DNA from: Mycobacterium bourgelatii
GTDB taxonomy: Bacteria; Actinomycetota; Actinomycetes; Mycobacteriales; Mycobacteriaceae
DNA: 64,000 bases
Direction: 5' to 3'
Assembly (NCBI RefSeq): GCF_010723575.1
Contig: NZ_BLKZ01000002.1
Location: forward strand, 744,001-808,000
This document shows, piece by piece, positions 1-8,673 of the stretch; position 1 is the first letter of the stretch, and the number at the start of each line of letters is the position of its first letter. The notes beneath the pieces are model-generated. The model made no database searches. It was not told the origin of the DNA and saw nothing but the letters and a program-made list of their open reading frames with translations. Both the position numbers and the translations under genes were made by a program.

Positions 1-32
1 CTCCTAGGTGGCAAAGCCACCAGGATGGGGCC

Positions 33-2363
33 ATGTCCGCTGAGGTCACGCTGCGCCCGCTGAGCCTGCCGCGTCCCCCGGCCAGCAATGACTGCTCGGT
101 GGCCGAAGTGCGTGACAAGATCACCGCGGAATTAGACGCGCTGCCGTTTCTCGGCAGCCTGGCGTGCTCGCATGCGGAGTTGGTGGCCGGTTCCCTCGCC
201 GAGGTGGTGTTCACCTACACCGTCGGCAGCTCAGGTATCGCCGATAGCGGCTGGCTGAAGCTGTGTTTCCGCTACTACTCCGACTGGGACCTGCAGACCT
301 TTGAACCCGGTGGGCGCGACTACGCGACGGCCCGTGTGCTGCAGCGCTCGCTCGTAGGCGGTGCATCGGAGGCCGGGGCCGCGACCGTACAGAAGCTTGC
401 CGTCCGCTACGACGTCAAAGGCGGCGAACGGCCGTTTCAGAAGTCGTTGCTGGTTCACGTGGTGGACGGTTATCTGCGGCCCGGCGATGTGCTCGAAATC
501 CGGCTTGGTGACCGCAGGTTCGGCGGTCCGGGCACCCGCGTGCAGACCTTCGTCGAGGACGAGTTTGAAGTCCACCTGTTCGTCGACCCTCTGGGCACCT
601 CGCGGATGGCGCACGCGGCCGTCAACAAGATTGCGATCGTGCCGGGTCAACCACAACGCGTCGTCGTGCACGGCCCACGGGTCGTGCGCGGTGACGCGTC
701 GACCGTTCGGTTGCGGACCCACCTCCAAGACCAGTGGGGCAACGTCTGCACCGACGTCGCCGCCACGATGAGCGCGCACACCGACGGCGTACCGGTGGCC
801 AGCACGACCACGCCGGCCGCGGGGTGGGCCCAAGCGGAACTGACGGTGCCGGCTGGCGCGGGTCGCGTCGACGTGATCGCCAAGACCGACGCCACGGTCA
901 TCGGAAGAGGGTCGACCCTTATCGATGTGTTGGACGAATTGCCAAGTCCTCGGGCTTATTTCGGTGATCTGCATGTGCATTCCAATGACACCGTCGGTAC
1001 CCAGAACACCGACTGGAACCTGCGCTATGGCCGAGACATCGGGGCGCTGGACGTTCTGGGCTACACCGCCAACGACTTTCAGATCACTGACGAGGCGTGG
1101 GTCGATGTCGTCACAGCATGCCGGGAAATATCGCAAGACGGAGCCTTCGTATGCTTCCCCGGCGTCGAATGGTGCGGAAACGCCGGCGTCGGTGGCGACC
1201 ACAATGTCGTGTTCCTCGGCGAGGACACCACCCTGGCTCGCTCGCTGGAATGGCGCCAAGGCATGGCGAGCACGTCGCCGACGCCGCAAAACTGGCCGAT
1301 CACCCAGTTGTACGCCGCCTACGAGAAGGATCCGGAGTCTTATCTGTTGATCCCGCACGTCGGTGGCCGGCGCGCGATCCTGGATTGGCATCACCCTGAT
1401 TTGGAACGGCTCATCGAGGTGCATTCCGCGTGGGGTAGTAGCCCGTGGTTTCTCGAGGACGCGCTGGCTCGGGGGCTTCGGTTCGGCGCCAGTGCGGCCA
1501 GCGACGAGCACCGCGGCAGGCCCGGTGGCGGGTCCCCCGGAGCCAACATCTTCGGCGGATACGGCGGGCTCACCGGGGTCCTGGCGCCGGCGCTCACGTC
1601 CGCTGAGGTTGGCCGCGGGTTACGGGCGCGCCACACCTGGGCCACCACGGGGGCGCGGGCGGTTGCCCTGTTGCGCAGTGGTGACCACTGGATGGGCGAC
1701 GAGATTCTCAGCAACGCAGAGGATTTGACGGCAAGCTACGCTCTGTACGGCACTGCGGGTTGGGAAGAGGTTACGGCCTACGACACAACGGGACCGGTGT
1801 GGCGACGCGACCTGCACGCCGAGGCGGGGCTCTCGCGGCAGCTGGTCCGGATTCGCTGGGGCGGCGCACGACACCGGGACCGTTACCGCTGGGCTACCTG
1901 GGTGGGGCGGCTGAGCATAGCCGGCACCGGGGTGGAAGATATGACGCCTTGGGCGGCAGCGCATCCCGAACAGTGCCTGGAGCTGCACGGTGCTGAGGCC
2001 GAATGGCGAACGACCACCTATGGTTCCGACATCGGTTTGGTGGTTAGGCTCGCCGACCTTAGCCGAGCGCGATTTGAAATCGAAGCTAGGGTGCTGGAGG
2101 ACGACTTGACCACCGGCGTCAGGCTGACCGGGGCGGACCTGATCGCCGACGGCCACCGCGACGTCGACGTCGGCGGCCTGAATTTGAGGATTCGCCTGGA
2201 ACGCATCGCTGAACCCGCGGCGCTACCCAGCACCGTCAAGGGAGACCTGAGATTGCACCTGCCGCTGTCTGAAAGCGCAATGTATTTGCGCGCCAGGCAA
2301 TTCGATGGTCACCAGGTGTGGACCAGCCCGTTGTTCGTTTGCCGCGACACCGGGGAGCGGTGA
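33..2363 (+). CDS. PHP/DUF3604-like putative metal-dependent hydrolase
   Basis: The 776-residue protein has an N-terminal half of about 300 residues rich in beta structure, with no family I can name. A PHP/DUF3604-like segment follows: GDLHVHS (H314 and H316), PGVEW, GGDHN, IPHVGG, IEVHS and SDEHRG appear in the order expected of metal ligands in a PHP-type phosphoesterase fold. No signal peptide is visible. The substrate is unknown; a phosphoester is an inference from the fold. It precedes an ABC importer operon and a metallophosphoesterase, but a strong hairpin separates it from them. The start is close to the window edge, so an upstream start cannot be excluded. Confidence 0.7.
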   Translation: MSAEVTLRPLSLPRPPASNDCSVAEVRDKITAELDALPFLGSLACSHAELVAGSLAEVVFTYTVGSSGIADSGWLKLCFRYYSDWDLQTFEPGGRDYATARVLQRSLVGGASEAGAATVQKLAVRYDVKGGERPFQKSLLVHVVDGYLRPGDVLEIRLGDRRFGGPGTRVQTFVEDEFEVHLFVDPLGTSRMAHAAVNKIAIVPGQPQRVVVHGPRVVRGDASTVRLRTHLQDQWGNVCTDVAATMSAHTDGVPVASTTTPAAGWAQAELTVPAGAGRVDVIAKTDATVIGRGSTLIDVLDELPSPRAYFGDLHVHSNDTVGTQNTDWNLRYGRDIGALDVLGYTANDFQITDEAWVDVVTACREISQDGAFVCFPGVEWCGNAGVGGDHNVVFLGEDTTLARSLEWRQGMASTSPTPQNWPITQLYAAYEKDPESYLLIPHVGGRRAILDWHHPDLERLIEVHSAWGSSPWFLEDALARGLRFGASAASDEHRGRPGGGSPGANIFGGYGGLTGVLAPALTSAEVGRGLRARHTWATTGARAVALLRSGDHWMGDEILSNAEDLTASYALYGTAGWEEVTAYDTTGPVWRRDLHAEAGLSRQLVRIRWGGARHRDRYRWATWVGRLSIAGTGVEDMTPWAAAHPEQCLELHGAEAEWRTTTYGSDIGLVVRLADLSRARFEIEARVLEDDLTTGVRLTGADLIADGHRDVDVGGLNLRIRLERIAEPAALPSTVKGDLRLHLPLSESAMYLRARQFDGHQVWTSPLFVCRDTGER

Positions 2364-2375
2364 TGGGCGGCCGTC

Positions 2376-2399
2376 GCAGCCGCCTGACTCGGCGGCTGC
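2376..2399 (+). terminator. stem-loop terminator after the DUF3604-like gene
   Basis: A perfect 9-bp stem GCAGCCGCC/GGCGGCTGC with a 6-nt loop lies 12 bp after the stop codon. There is no U-tract, which is common for mycobacterial hairpin terminators. It suggests that the following ABC operon has its own promoter. Confidence 0.55.
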
Positions 2400-2490
2400 A
2401 CATCGACCTGCACCGCGTCACGCGCACGTCGTGTACGGCGTCGATCATTTCCGCCTGAATCCCTGTTCGACTCACCCGTTAAGGAAACGC

Positions 2491-3507
2491 ATGTCGCGTC
2501 ACCGATTCATCGCCGCGGCGCTGGCCGCCGTGGCTGCGGCAGCCCTGGTGGGCTGCTCCCACTCGAACAACCCCACAGCGTCCGCGCCCGTGTCACTGCG
2601 GTTGGGCTACCTGACGCGCATCACCCACGCATCCGCCCTTGTCGGAATCACAGACGGTCTGTTCACCAAACAGCTTGGGCCCAACGTCAATCTCACGACT
2701 CAGCCGTTCAGCCAGGGCACCGAAGAAGTGACCGCACTGCTTTCCGGTCAACTCGACGCCGCCTACGTTGGCCCCAACCCGGCCTTCAATGCGTGGCAGA
2801 AGTCGAACGGAACGGCCATCAGGATCATCTCCGGGGCGGCCAGTGGCGGAACATCGTTGGTGGTCAAGCCCGGCATCACCTCCGCTCAGGACCTGCGCGG
2901 CAAGACGGTGGCCGACCCAGCCCTGGGCGGCACTCACGACGTCAGCCTCCGCGACTGGTTGGCCAGGAACGGCTTGCACACCAATACCCAAGGCGGAGGC
3001 GATGTTTCGATCAAGCCGACCACTCCCGAATCGGCCATCGTGCAGCAGTTTGTCTCCAACCAGATCGCGGGTGCCGTCAATTCGGTGCCCTTCGATGTGC
3101 AGATGATCAAGGCCGGCGGCGTGCGGTTGTGGTCGGATCCCAACACGATCACAGTGCTGGTGGTGCGGCAGGACTTTCTTGCCGCTCACCCGGACGTGGT
3201 TGCGGGGTTGCTGCGCGCTCAGGTCGAAGCGAACGACATGATCGCGCACGACCGGGCCCATGCCGCGCAGTCCGCCAACGCCGCATTGGCCAAGACCCTC
3301 GGTAAAGGTCTGGATCCCGACGTGCTGACCGCGTCATTCGAAGAGACGACGTTCACCAACGACCCTGGGATGGACTCGCTGCGTGACGAGGTGAACAAGG
3401 CGGTGGCAATCGGGCTGCTCAAGCCCCTCGACATTAACGGCTTGGTCGACAATGGTCCGCTCAACGCCGTGCTCGCGGCGTCGGGCAAACCTCAGGTCGC
3501 AACGTGA
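2491..3507 (+). CDS. ABC transporter substrate-binding lipoprotein (SsuA/NrtA/TauA type)
   Basis: This is the solute-binding component of an importer for small organic acids such as sulfonates. The ATG at 2491 was chosen over the longer frame because it begins a signal sequence (MSRHRFIAAALAAVAAAALVGCS) with lipobox LVGC, predicting lipidation at the cysteine and export to the outer face of the membrane. The mature part has the NMT1/SsuA-type pattern: LRLGYL near the start, GITDGLF, LLSGQLDAAYVGPNPA and DLRGKTVADPALG. At 338 residues it has normal family length. Its stop overlaps the GTG of the ATPase gene, so the importer genes are translationally coupled. The substrate cannot be read from sequence; aliphatic sulfonate, taurine, nitrate or a pyrimidine precursor are all possible. 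Confidence 0.85.
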   Translation: MSRHRFIAAALAAVAAAALVGCSHSNNPTASAPVSLRLGYLTRITHASALVGITDGLFTKQLGPNVNLTTQPFSQGTEEVTALLSGQLDAAYVGPNPAFNAWQKSNGTAIRIISGAASGGTSLVVKPGITSAQDLRGKTVADPALGGTHDVSLRDWLARNGLHTNTQGGGDVSIKPTTPESAIVQQFVSNQIAGAVNSVPFDVQMIKAGGVRLWSDPNTITVLVVRQDFLAAHPDVVAGLLRAQVEANDMIAHDRAHAAQSANAALAKTLGKGLDPDVLTASFEETTFTNDPGMDSLRDEVNKAVAIGLLKPLDINGLVDNGPLNAVLAASGKPQVAT

Positions 3508-4292
3508 CCCGCTTCGTCTGCCCCGACGTCTTGCCTGAGGCTCAAGTGCCGTCGGCTGTGCAACTGGACCGTGTCTCCAAAGACTTCGGGGACGGCCCAT
3601 CGGCGATCAAGGCCGTCGACAATGTCTCCCTGCGCGTCGCAACCGGTGAGTTCGTTTGTGTCGTAGGCGTATCCGGCTGCGGCAAGAGCACCCTGCTGTC
3701 GCTGATCGCCGGTTTGGAAAAGCCGTCGAACGGCACGATCGATACCCGGGGACGGCGCGTGGCGCTGATGTTCCAGGAGCCGGCACTGTTCCCGTGGCTC
3801 ACGGCTGCCGCCAACGTCGACCTGGCACTGCGGGCACGCGGTGTGCCGCGTCCGCAACGTAAGGAGCGGGTCGCCCGGTTGCTGTCGACCGTGGGGCTAG
3901 GCGACTTCGCCGCGAAACGCCCACACCAACTGTCCGGCGGCATGCGGCAACGGGTGGCGCTGGCGCGCGCGCTCGCTCAGGACGCCGATGTGCTGCTGAT
4001 GGACGAACCATTCGGCGCGCTGGACGCGTTGACCCGCGATCGCCTGCATGCCGAACTCGAACGCATTGTTGCGGAGCAGGGTTTGACGGTCGTGTTTGTG
4101 ACTCATAACGTGCGCGAGGCGGCGCGACTGGCCGACCGGGTCCTAGTGCTCAGCCCGCGTCCCGCCCGTGTCGTCGAGGAGTTCGACGTCCCGATGCCGC
4201 GGCCGCGCGACGCCAACACCGCCGAGGTGGCCGAGCTGGCCGCCCGCATCACCGCGCGCTTGCACGACGAGGGGAACGGTGATGGGGGATAG
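3504..4292 (+). CDS. ABC transporter ATP-binding protein (SsuB/TauB type)
   Basis: Cytoplasmic ATPase of the importer, 262 residues. Walker A is GVSGCGKST, the Q-loop region is MFQEPALFPWL, the signature is LSGGMRQR, Walker B is VLLMDEP and the H-loop region is VFVTHN. The composition is that of the nitrate/sulfonate/taurine subfamily. The start is a GTG overlapping the TGA of the binding protein gene (GTGA), and the end overlaps the permease start by 11 bp. The three genes therefore form one transcription and translation unit. Confidence 0.92.
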   Translation: MTRFVCPDVLPEAQVPSAVQLDRVSKDFGDGPSAIKAVDNVSLRVATGEFVCVVGVSGCGKSTLLSLIAGLEKPSNGTIDTRGRRVALMFQEPALFPWLTAAANVDLALRARGVPRPQRKERVARLLSTVGLGDFAAKRPHQLSGGMRQRVALARALAQDADVLLMDEPFGALDALTRDRLHAELERIVAEQGLTVVFVTHNVREAARLADRVLVLSPRPARVVEEFDVPMPRPRDANTAEVAELAARITARLHDEGNGDGG

Positions 4293-5136
4293 GGGTGGGA
4301 TCGCTACGCAGAACTACCGAGTGACCGCAGCGTCCCGGCGCGGCAACTGGATTCGGGATGGGCTGGCCTCGCTGCAGGCGAAAATCGTGGCCGTCGCCGT
4401 GATCCTCGCCGTGTGGCAGGTCGTGTACGCCAGTGGTTGGAAGCCGTCCTACGTGCTGCCCAGCCCCGGCACCGTGGCGGCGACCCTCTGGCAGCAGGCG
4501 CGGGAACCTTTGCTCTGGGACGCCGTCTGGACAACGATGAACCGGGCCCTAGTCGGCTTCGGGCTCGCTTTGCTCCTCGGAACTGTTGCTGGCGCACTGA
4601 TCTCGCGAAACGCCCTGCTGCGCAAGGCGTTCGGGCCGATCATCACCGGTCTGCAGACCATGCCCGCCATCGCGTGGTTCCCGTTTGCCATCATCTTCTT
4701 CGGCTTGCACACCTCAGCGATCCTGTTCGTCGTCGTCATCGGTGCCGCGCCGTCTGTAGCGATCGGGGTCATTGCGGGGGCCGACCACATACCACCCCTG
4801 CTGTTGCGGGCGGCCAAAACCATGAACCTGCAAGGCGTCGCGTTGTACCGGCACGTGATTCTGCCCGCGTCGCTGCCGATGTTCGTCAGCGGACTGCGAC
4901 AAGGCTGGGCGTTCGCGTGGCGCAGCCTCATGGCCGGCGAACTGGTGGTGCTCGTCAGCAACACCGCGTCGATCGGGGTCCTGCTCGAAAACGCGCAGAA
5001 CATGAGCGACATGCCCGCGGCAATCTCGATCATGATCGTCATCTTGTTGATCGGCATCGCCATGGACGCCGCCTTCGCCGCCGCCGACCGGCAGGTCCGC
5101 CGACGCTGGGGCCTGTTGGAGTCCGACGGTGAGTGA
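4282..5136 (+). CDS. ABC transporter permease (SsuC/TauC type)
   Basis: Membrane subunit of the importer, 284 residues from the ATG at 4282. The longer frame would run through the ATPase gene. About six hydrophobic segments are visible, and the cytoplasmic EAA loop reads roughly RAAKTMNLQGVALYRHVILPA. The family is the BPD-type permease of sulfonate and nitrate importers. The end overlaps the next gene by 8 bp, which ties the phosphoesterase to the transporter operon. Confidence 0.9.
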   Translation: MGDRGGIATQNYRVTAASRRGNWIRDGLASLQAKIVAVAVILAVWQVVYASGWKPSYVLPSPGTVAATLWQQAREPLLWDAVWTTMNRALVGFGLALLLGTVAGALISRNALLRKAFGPIITGLQTMPAIAWFPFAIIFFGLHTSAILFVVVIGAAPSVAIGVIAGADHIPPLLLRAAKTMNLQGVALYRHVILPASLPMFVSGLRQGWAFAWRSLMAGELVVLVSNTASIGVLLENAQNMSDMPAAISIMIVILLIGIAMDAAFAAADRQVRRRWGLLESDGE

Positions 5137-6253
5137 CCCGTTCCGCCTCTGGGCGTTCGGAGACGCGCACGTCGGAACGGATAAGGCGCACGGCAGAGAA
5201 AGCCTCGCCGAAGCGATCTCGCAGTCGGAACGTGGCGGCAGCGAAGGCGGACCGCCGTTCGAATGGGACATCGCGATCGACGTCGGCGACATGTCCGGGG
5301 CGCACCATGGCTTGCCCGACGACGACGAGGGCAGAGAATTGCGTCGTCAGTTCGACAGCCTGCGCGACCACCGCCGCGAGGACATCTACAGCGTGTGCGG
5401 CAATCACGACCGCAGTGGCCTCGACGAACCCGAGGCCTGGTGGTGGCAGAAGTGGGTGGATCCGCTCGGGCAGCACACCGCCTTCTCCGGTGTCGATAGC
5501 GCGGCACGGCGCTACCCGGTTAGCGGAGCTTGGCAGCACTATTCGTTCAGGGTGGGAAACCTGCTGTTCCTCATGCTCAGCGACCGCAACGAACCAACTC
5601 AAACCGTCGGACGTGGCACCCTCGGCGGCAACCCGGGCGGCGTCGTCACCGGCGAGACCTTCCGCTGGTGGAAACACATGGTCTTGAGCAATCCCGAGGC
5701 CATCATCGTCACCGTCCACCACTACGTCCTCAAGAACACGACTGTGGCCTCCGGTGAGTGGGAAGGGGTGCGCAAGGGTCCGGACGGGCGATGGCAGGAG
5801 CACTATCACCGTCCGTTCGAGCTCGGCACACCGCAAGGGGCGTCGTATCTCTACTGGGTCGACAGTCAACCCGATTCGGGCGCATTCGAACGGTTCCTGT
5901 CCGAACATCCCGGCCGCGTGGCGTTATGGATCGCCGGCCACACCCACACCCACCCCGACGACAACTACGGCGGGAAGACGCATATCGAGCAACGCTGGGG
6001 AACGTGGTTTCTCAATGCCGCGTCGCTGAGTCGCTACCACATGCCGATCACGACGCTGCCGGTCAGCAGACTGCTGACGTTCACTCCGGGCAGTCCCGAC
6101 GTGCGCATCCAGTGCTATCTGCATACCAGCCAGTACGCCGCACAGGGCTGGTACCCGAAGGCCGAAAGGACCGTCAGACTGAACAACTCGTTTGCGGGGC
6201 CGACCCAGGAGACGCCAACGAGCACACGCCCTCTGGACCCGGTCATCGGCTGA
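5129..6253 (+). CDS. calcineurin-like metallophosphoesterase
   Basis: The 374-residue protein carries the dimetal phosphoesterase blocks in order: FGDAHVG near residue 10, DVGDMSG, CGNHDRSG, VTVHHY and AGHTHTH. The first block has DAH in place of the usual DxH spacing, and the rest is canonical. There is no signal peptide, so it is likely cytoplasmic. The GTG start overlaps the permease gene by 8 bp, so the enzyme is co-expressed with the importer and may act on the imported compound. That link and the substrate are inference. Confidence 0.75.
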   Translation: MSDPFRLWAFGDAHVGTDKAHGRESLAEAISQSERGGSEGGPPFEWDIAIDVGDMSGAHHGLPDDDEGRELRRQFDSLRDHRREDIYSVCGNHDRSGLDEPEAWWWQKWVDPLGQHTAFSGVDSAARRYPVSGAWQHYSFRVGNLLFLMLSDRNEPTQTVGRGTLGGNPGGVVTGETFRWWKHMVLSNPEAIIVTVHHYVLKNTTVASGEWEGVRKGPDGRWQEHYHRPFELGTPQGASYLYWVDSQPDSGAFERFLSEHPGRVALWIAGHTHTHPDDNYGGKTHIEQRWGTWFLNAASLSRYHMPITTLPVSRLLTFTPGSPDVRIQCYLHTSQYAAQGWYPKAERTVRLNNSFAGPTQETPTSTRPLDPVIG

Positions 6254-6261
6254 TTTCAGCA

Positions 6262-6297
6262 GCTCACAGTTGCCCGGTCCGCCTCGTGGCGGTGAGC
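6262..6297 (+). terminator. possible hairpin terminator after the importer operon
   Basis: CCGCC-TCGT-GGCGG at 6279-6292 is enclosed by GCTCA (6262) and TGAGC (6297), and an A-rich run follows. The rest of the 6254-6470 gap holds no gene and probably the whiB4 promoter. Confidence 0.35.
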
Positions 6298-6470
6298 CGC
6301 GAAAAATAAAAGGTACGCGCGTGCCAGAAAACCATTGCGCGATCGTGACCGAACCGCTACTTTGTTCGGAGGGGAGATCTGAGTCACACCGGTGGGCATG
6401 GTTTGGCACGGTTCGTCTTCATAACCGGGAGGGCGGTCGCATACGCGGCCGGGATGAAGGGAAACAGTTC

Positions 6471-6818
6471 GTGTCAGAATCACGACCGGCCGGACGGCGA
6501 GTGCGGCTTGTCTCGCTGACCACCGCGCCCAGTGCCGCGACGGCGGAGGATCGTGCCTGGGTCCAGCAGGGTCTTTGCAAGGATGTCGATCCTGACCTGC
6601 TTTTCGTGCGCGGAGCGGCGCAGCGCAAGGCCACGGCGATCTGCCGGCAATGCCCCGTCCTGCAGGAGTGCGCGGCCGACGCACTGGACAACAAGGTCGA
6701 GTACGGCGTGTGGGGCGGCTTGACCGAACGTCAGCGCCGCGCATTGCACAAGCAGCACCCCGACGTGGCCTCCTGGTCGGAATACTTCGAGAACCGCAAG
6801 CGTCGCGGCATCAGCTGA
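6471..6818 (+). CDS. whiB4: WhiB4-type iron-sulfur regulator
   Basis: Actinobacterial redox-sensing transcription factor with a 4Fe-4S cluster. The GTG at 6471 gives 115 residues, close to WhiB4 length; the longer frame runs into upstream DNA. Cluster cysteines are C36, C58, C61 and C67 (Cx21Cx2Cx5C), followed by the GVWGG turn and a basic tail (KRRGIS). The stretches FVRGAAQRKA and QECAADALDNKVE match the remembered M. tuberculosis WhiB4 closely. In M. tuberculosis whiB4 lies near ponA2, which is absent here, so this is either a relocated gene or a paralogue. It sits directly upstream of a Rieske gene on the same strand, with 239 bp between them. Confidence 0.88.
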   Translation: MSESRPAGRRVRLVSLTTAPSAATAEDRAWVQQGLCKDVDPDLLFVRGAAQRKATAICRQCPVLQECAADALDNKVEYGVWGGLTERQRRALHKQHPDVASWSEYFENRKRRGIS

Positions 6819-6939
6819 CCGCGGGCCGAGGCCGCAGCGCGTCGGGGTCCGTTCGTTCGTCATTACGGTTCTGTTACGTCTCTCGCATAAATCGGGAGGC
6901 GTTTCCGTTTCCACTGCATAACGCCCTTGGTCGACGGAA

Positions 6940-6957
6940 GTATCAACTACTTGCGAT
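6940..6957. promoter_or_regulatory. candidate MarR operator upstream of Rieske cluster A
   Basis: The sequence matches 14 of 18 positions of the palindrome GTATCAAGTACTTGATAC, and the core GTATCAACTACTTG is intact. A related site lies upstream of the ferredoxin of cluster B. It sits about 100 bp before the first gene of the operon that ends in a MarR regulator. Assignment to that MarR is inference. Confidence 0.45.
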
Positions 6958-7057
6958 TGGACTTTTGAACCGATACGGTCGGCCGCAGGGAGTCCTGCGG
7001 ACGGCTGGACGGGTCCGCATCAGCTCCGTATGAGCAACGAAACGGACAGGAGCGTCG

Positions 7058-8326
7058 ATGGCTCGGTTCCCCAAGCCGGCGGAGGGCAGCTGGACCCAGC
7101 ACTATCCCGAACTGGGCACCGGCCCGGTCTCGTACGAGGACTCGATCAGCCCCGAGATCTACGAACTGGAACGCGCCGCAATCTTCAAACGCGCCTGGCT
7201 CAACGTCGGTCGCACCGAACAACTTCCCCGCAAGGGCAGCTACTTCACCAAAGAGCTCAAGGTCGTCAACACCTCGATCATCTTGGTGCGAACCACATCT
7301 GGCGAGATCAAGGCGTACCACAACATCTGCCGCCACCGCGGCAACAAGCTGGTATGGAACGACATGCCGCTGGAAGAGACCAGCGGTGTCTGCCGCCAGT
7401 TCACCTGCAAGTACCACGCGTGGCGTTACGACCTGGACGGCAACCTCACGTTCGTGCAGCAGGAAGAGGAATTCTTCGACCTCGACAAGAGTCGCTACGG
7501 ATTGGTGCCCGTCCACTGCGACGTGTGGGAGGGCTTCATTTTCGTCAACTTCGCCAAGAAGCCCGAACAGTCGTTGCGCGAATTCCTGGGACCGATGGTT
7601 ACGGACCTGGAAGGTTATCCGTTCGGCAAGTTGACATCTCGCTGGTACTACCGCTCCGAGGTGAAGGCGAACTGGAAGCTGTACATGGACGCCTTCCAGG
7701 AGTTCTACCACGCACCGGTACTGCACGCGAACCAATCGCCGACGAGCTATTCGAAAGCCGCGGCGGAGGCCGGTTTCGAGGCTCCGCACTACCGGCTGGA
7801 CGGCCCCCACCGTCTGGTCAGCACGTCGGGCGTGCGCGCGTGGGAGATGCCGGACGAGATGCGCAAGCCGGTGGATGACATCTGCCGTAGCGGGCTGTTC
7901 GGCCCCTGGGATAAGCCCGACCTGGGCGAGATGCCCAAGGGCCTGAATCCGGCGAAATGCGATCCGTGGGGCCTGGATTCGTTCCAGCTGTTCCCTAACT
8001 TCGTCATGCTCTTCTGGGGGCAGGGGTGGTATCTGACCTACCACTACTGGCCGATCTCGTATAACTCGCACATTTTCGAGGGCAATCTGTACTTCCCGCA
8101 GCCGCGCACTCCGCGCGAGCGCGTCGCCCAGGAACTGGCCGCGGTGACCTTCAAGGAATACGGCTTGCAGGACGCCAACACCCTGGAGGCGACTCAGAGC
8201 ATGGTTGAGTCGCGGGTGGTCGACAAGTTCCTCCTCAACGATCAGGAGATCCTGTTGCGCCACCTGCATAAGGAGACCGCCGCATGGATCGACGAGTACC
8301 AGCGGAAGACGGCGGCTGGGGTGTGA
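7058..8326 (+). CDS. Rieske non-heme iron oxygenase, catalytic subunit (copy A)
   Basis: Ring- or alkyl-hydroxylating oxygenase alpha subunit, 422 residues. The Rieske 2Fe-2S ligands are C91/H93 and C117/H120, and the catalytic domain has DAFQEFYHAPVLH, giving D211, H218 and H223 around the mononuclear iron. An AGGAG ribosome site precedes the ATG. It leads the operon Rieske - small protein - amidohydrolase - MarR. A paralogue with the same ligand positions starts at 14626. No ferredoxin or reductase is encoded in this operon; the ferredoxin at 13548 could serve both. The substrate is unknown. Confidence 0.88.
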   Translation: MARFPKPAEGSWTQHYPELGTGPVSYEDSISPEIYELERAAIFKRAWLNVGRTEQLPRKGSYFTKELKVVNTSIILVRTTSGEIKAYHNICRHRGNKLVWNDMPLEETSGVCRQFTCKYHAWRYDLDGNLTFVQQEEEFFDLDKSRYGLVPVHCDVWEGFIFVNFAKKPEQSLREFLGPMVTDLEGYPFGKLTSRWYYRSEVKANWKLYMDAFQEFYHAPVLHANQSPTSYSKAAAEAGFEAPHYRLDGPHRLVSTSGVRAWEMPDEMRKPVDDICRSGLFGPWDKPDLGEMPKGLNPAKCDPWGLDSFQLFPNFVMLFWGQGWYLTYHYWPISYNSHIFEGNLYFPQPRTPRERVAQELAAVTFKEYGLQDANTLEATQSMVESRVVDKFLLNDQEILLRHLHKETAAWIDEYQRKTAAGV

Positions 8327-8334
8327 GGACCACG

Positions 8335-8673
8335 ATGACGCAGAAATCGCCCATGTTGCCAACCGAATTCGCTGACCTAGAGCCGTTCACCGCCTGGTGT
8401 CTGCCGACCGAACCGCAGCGCTACGCGAAGCGGCTGGCGAGTTCGATGACGGAGATGAAGGCGTTCTACGACGCGATCACGCCGCGCGCCGAGGAAGCAC
8501 TGGCCTACTGCGACAAGTTTCCGCTGGACGACCTTCCAGAGGACGTCCTCAACCTCATGCATCTGTTGTACTCGATGATCATGGTGTCTTTTCCCGTCGA
8601 GTGCTGGAAGCAGCCGCGCATCCCCGATTCCGGCGCTTCGACGCTCGACTGTGTCGTAGAGCCTTATCCATGA
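8335..8673 (+). CDS. small helical protein paired with Rieske oxygenase (copy A)
   Basis: A 112-residue protein of a family I cannot name. The ATG at 8335 begins just after the Rieske gene and agrees with its paralogue at 15909. The conserved core is CDKFPLDDLPEDVLNLMHLLYS followed by a hydrophobic segment, preceded by MTEMKAFYDA. It has no signal peptide. Every Rieske gene in this window is followed by one copy, so it may be an accessory subunit or stability factor of the oxygenase; this is inference. Its stop overlaps the amidohydrolase ATG (ATGA). Confidence 0.75.
   Translation: MTQKSPMLPTEFADLEPFTAWCLPTEPQRYAKRLASSMTEMKAFYDAITPRAEEALAYCDKFPLDDLPEDVLNLMHLLYSMIMVSFPVECWKQPRIPDSGASTLDCVVEPYP

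Noticed and set aside
7..21. Perfect 6-bp hairpin GGTGGC-AAA-GCCACC at the left edge
   Set aside because: It could be a terminator of an upstream gene, but the context lies outside the window and the stem is short.
231..1511. Long minus-strand open frame of 426 codons inside the DUF3604-like gene
   Set aside because: The product is arginine-, glycine- and valine-rich without recognisable domains. It is the antisense shadow of a high-GC gene.
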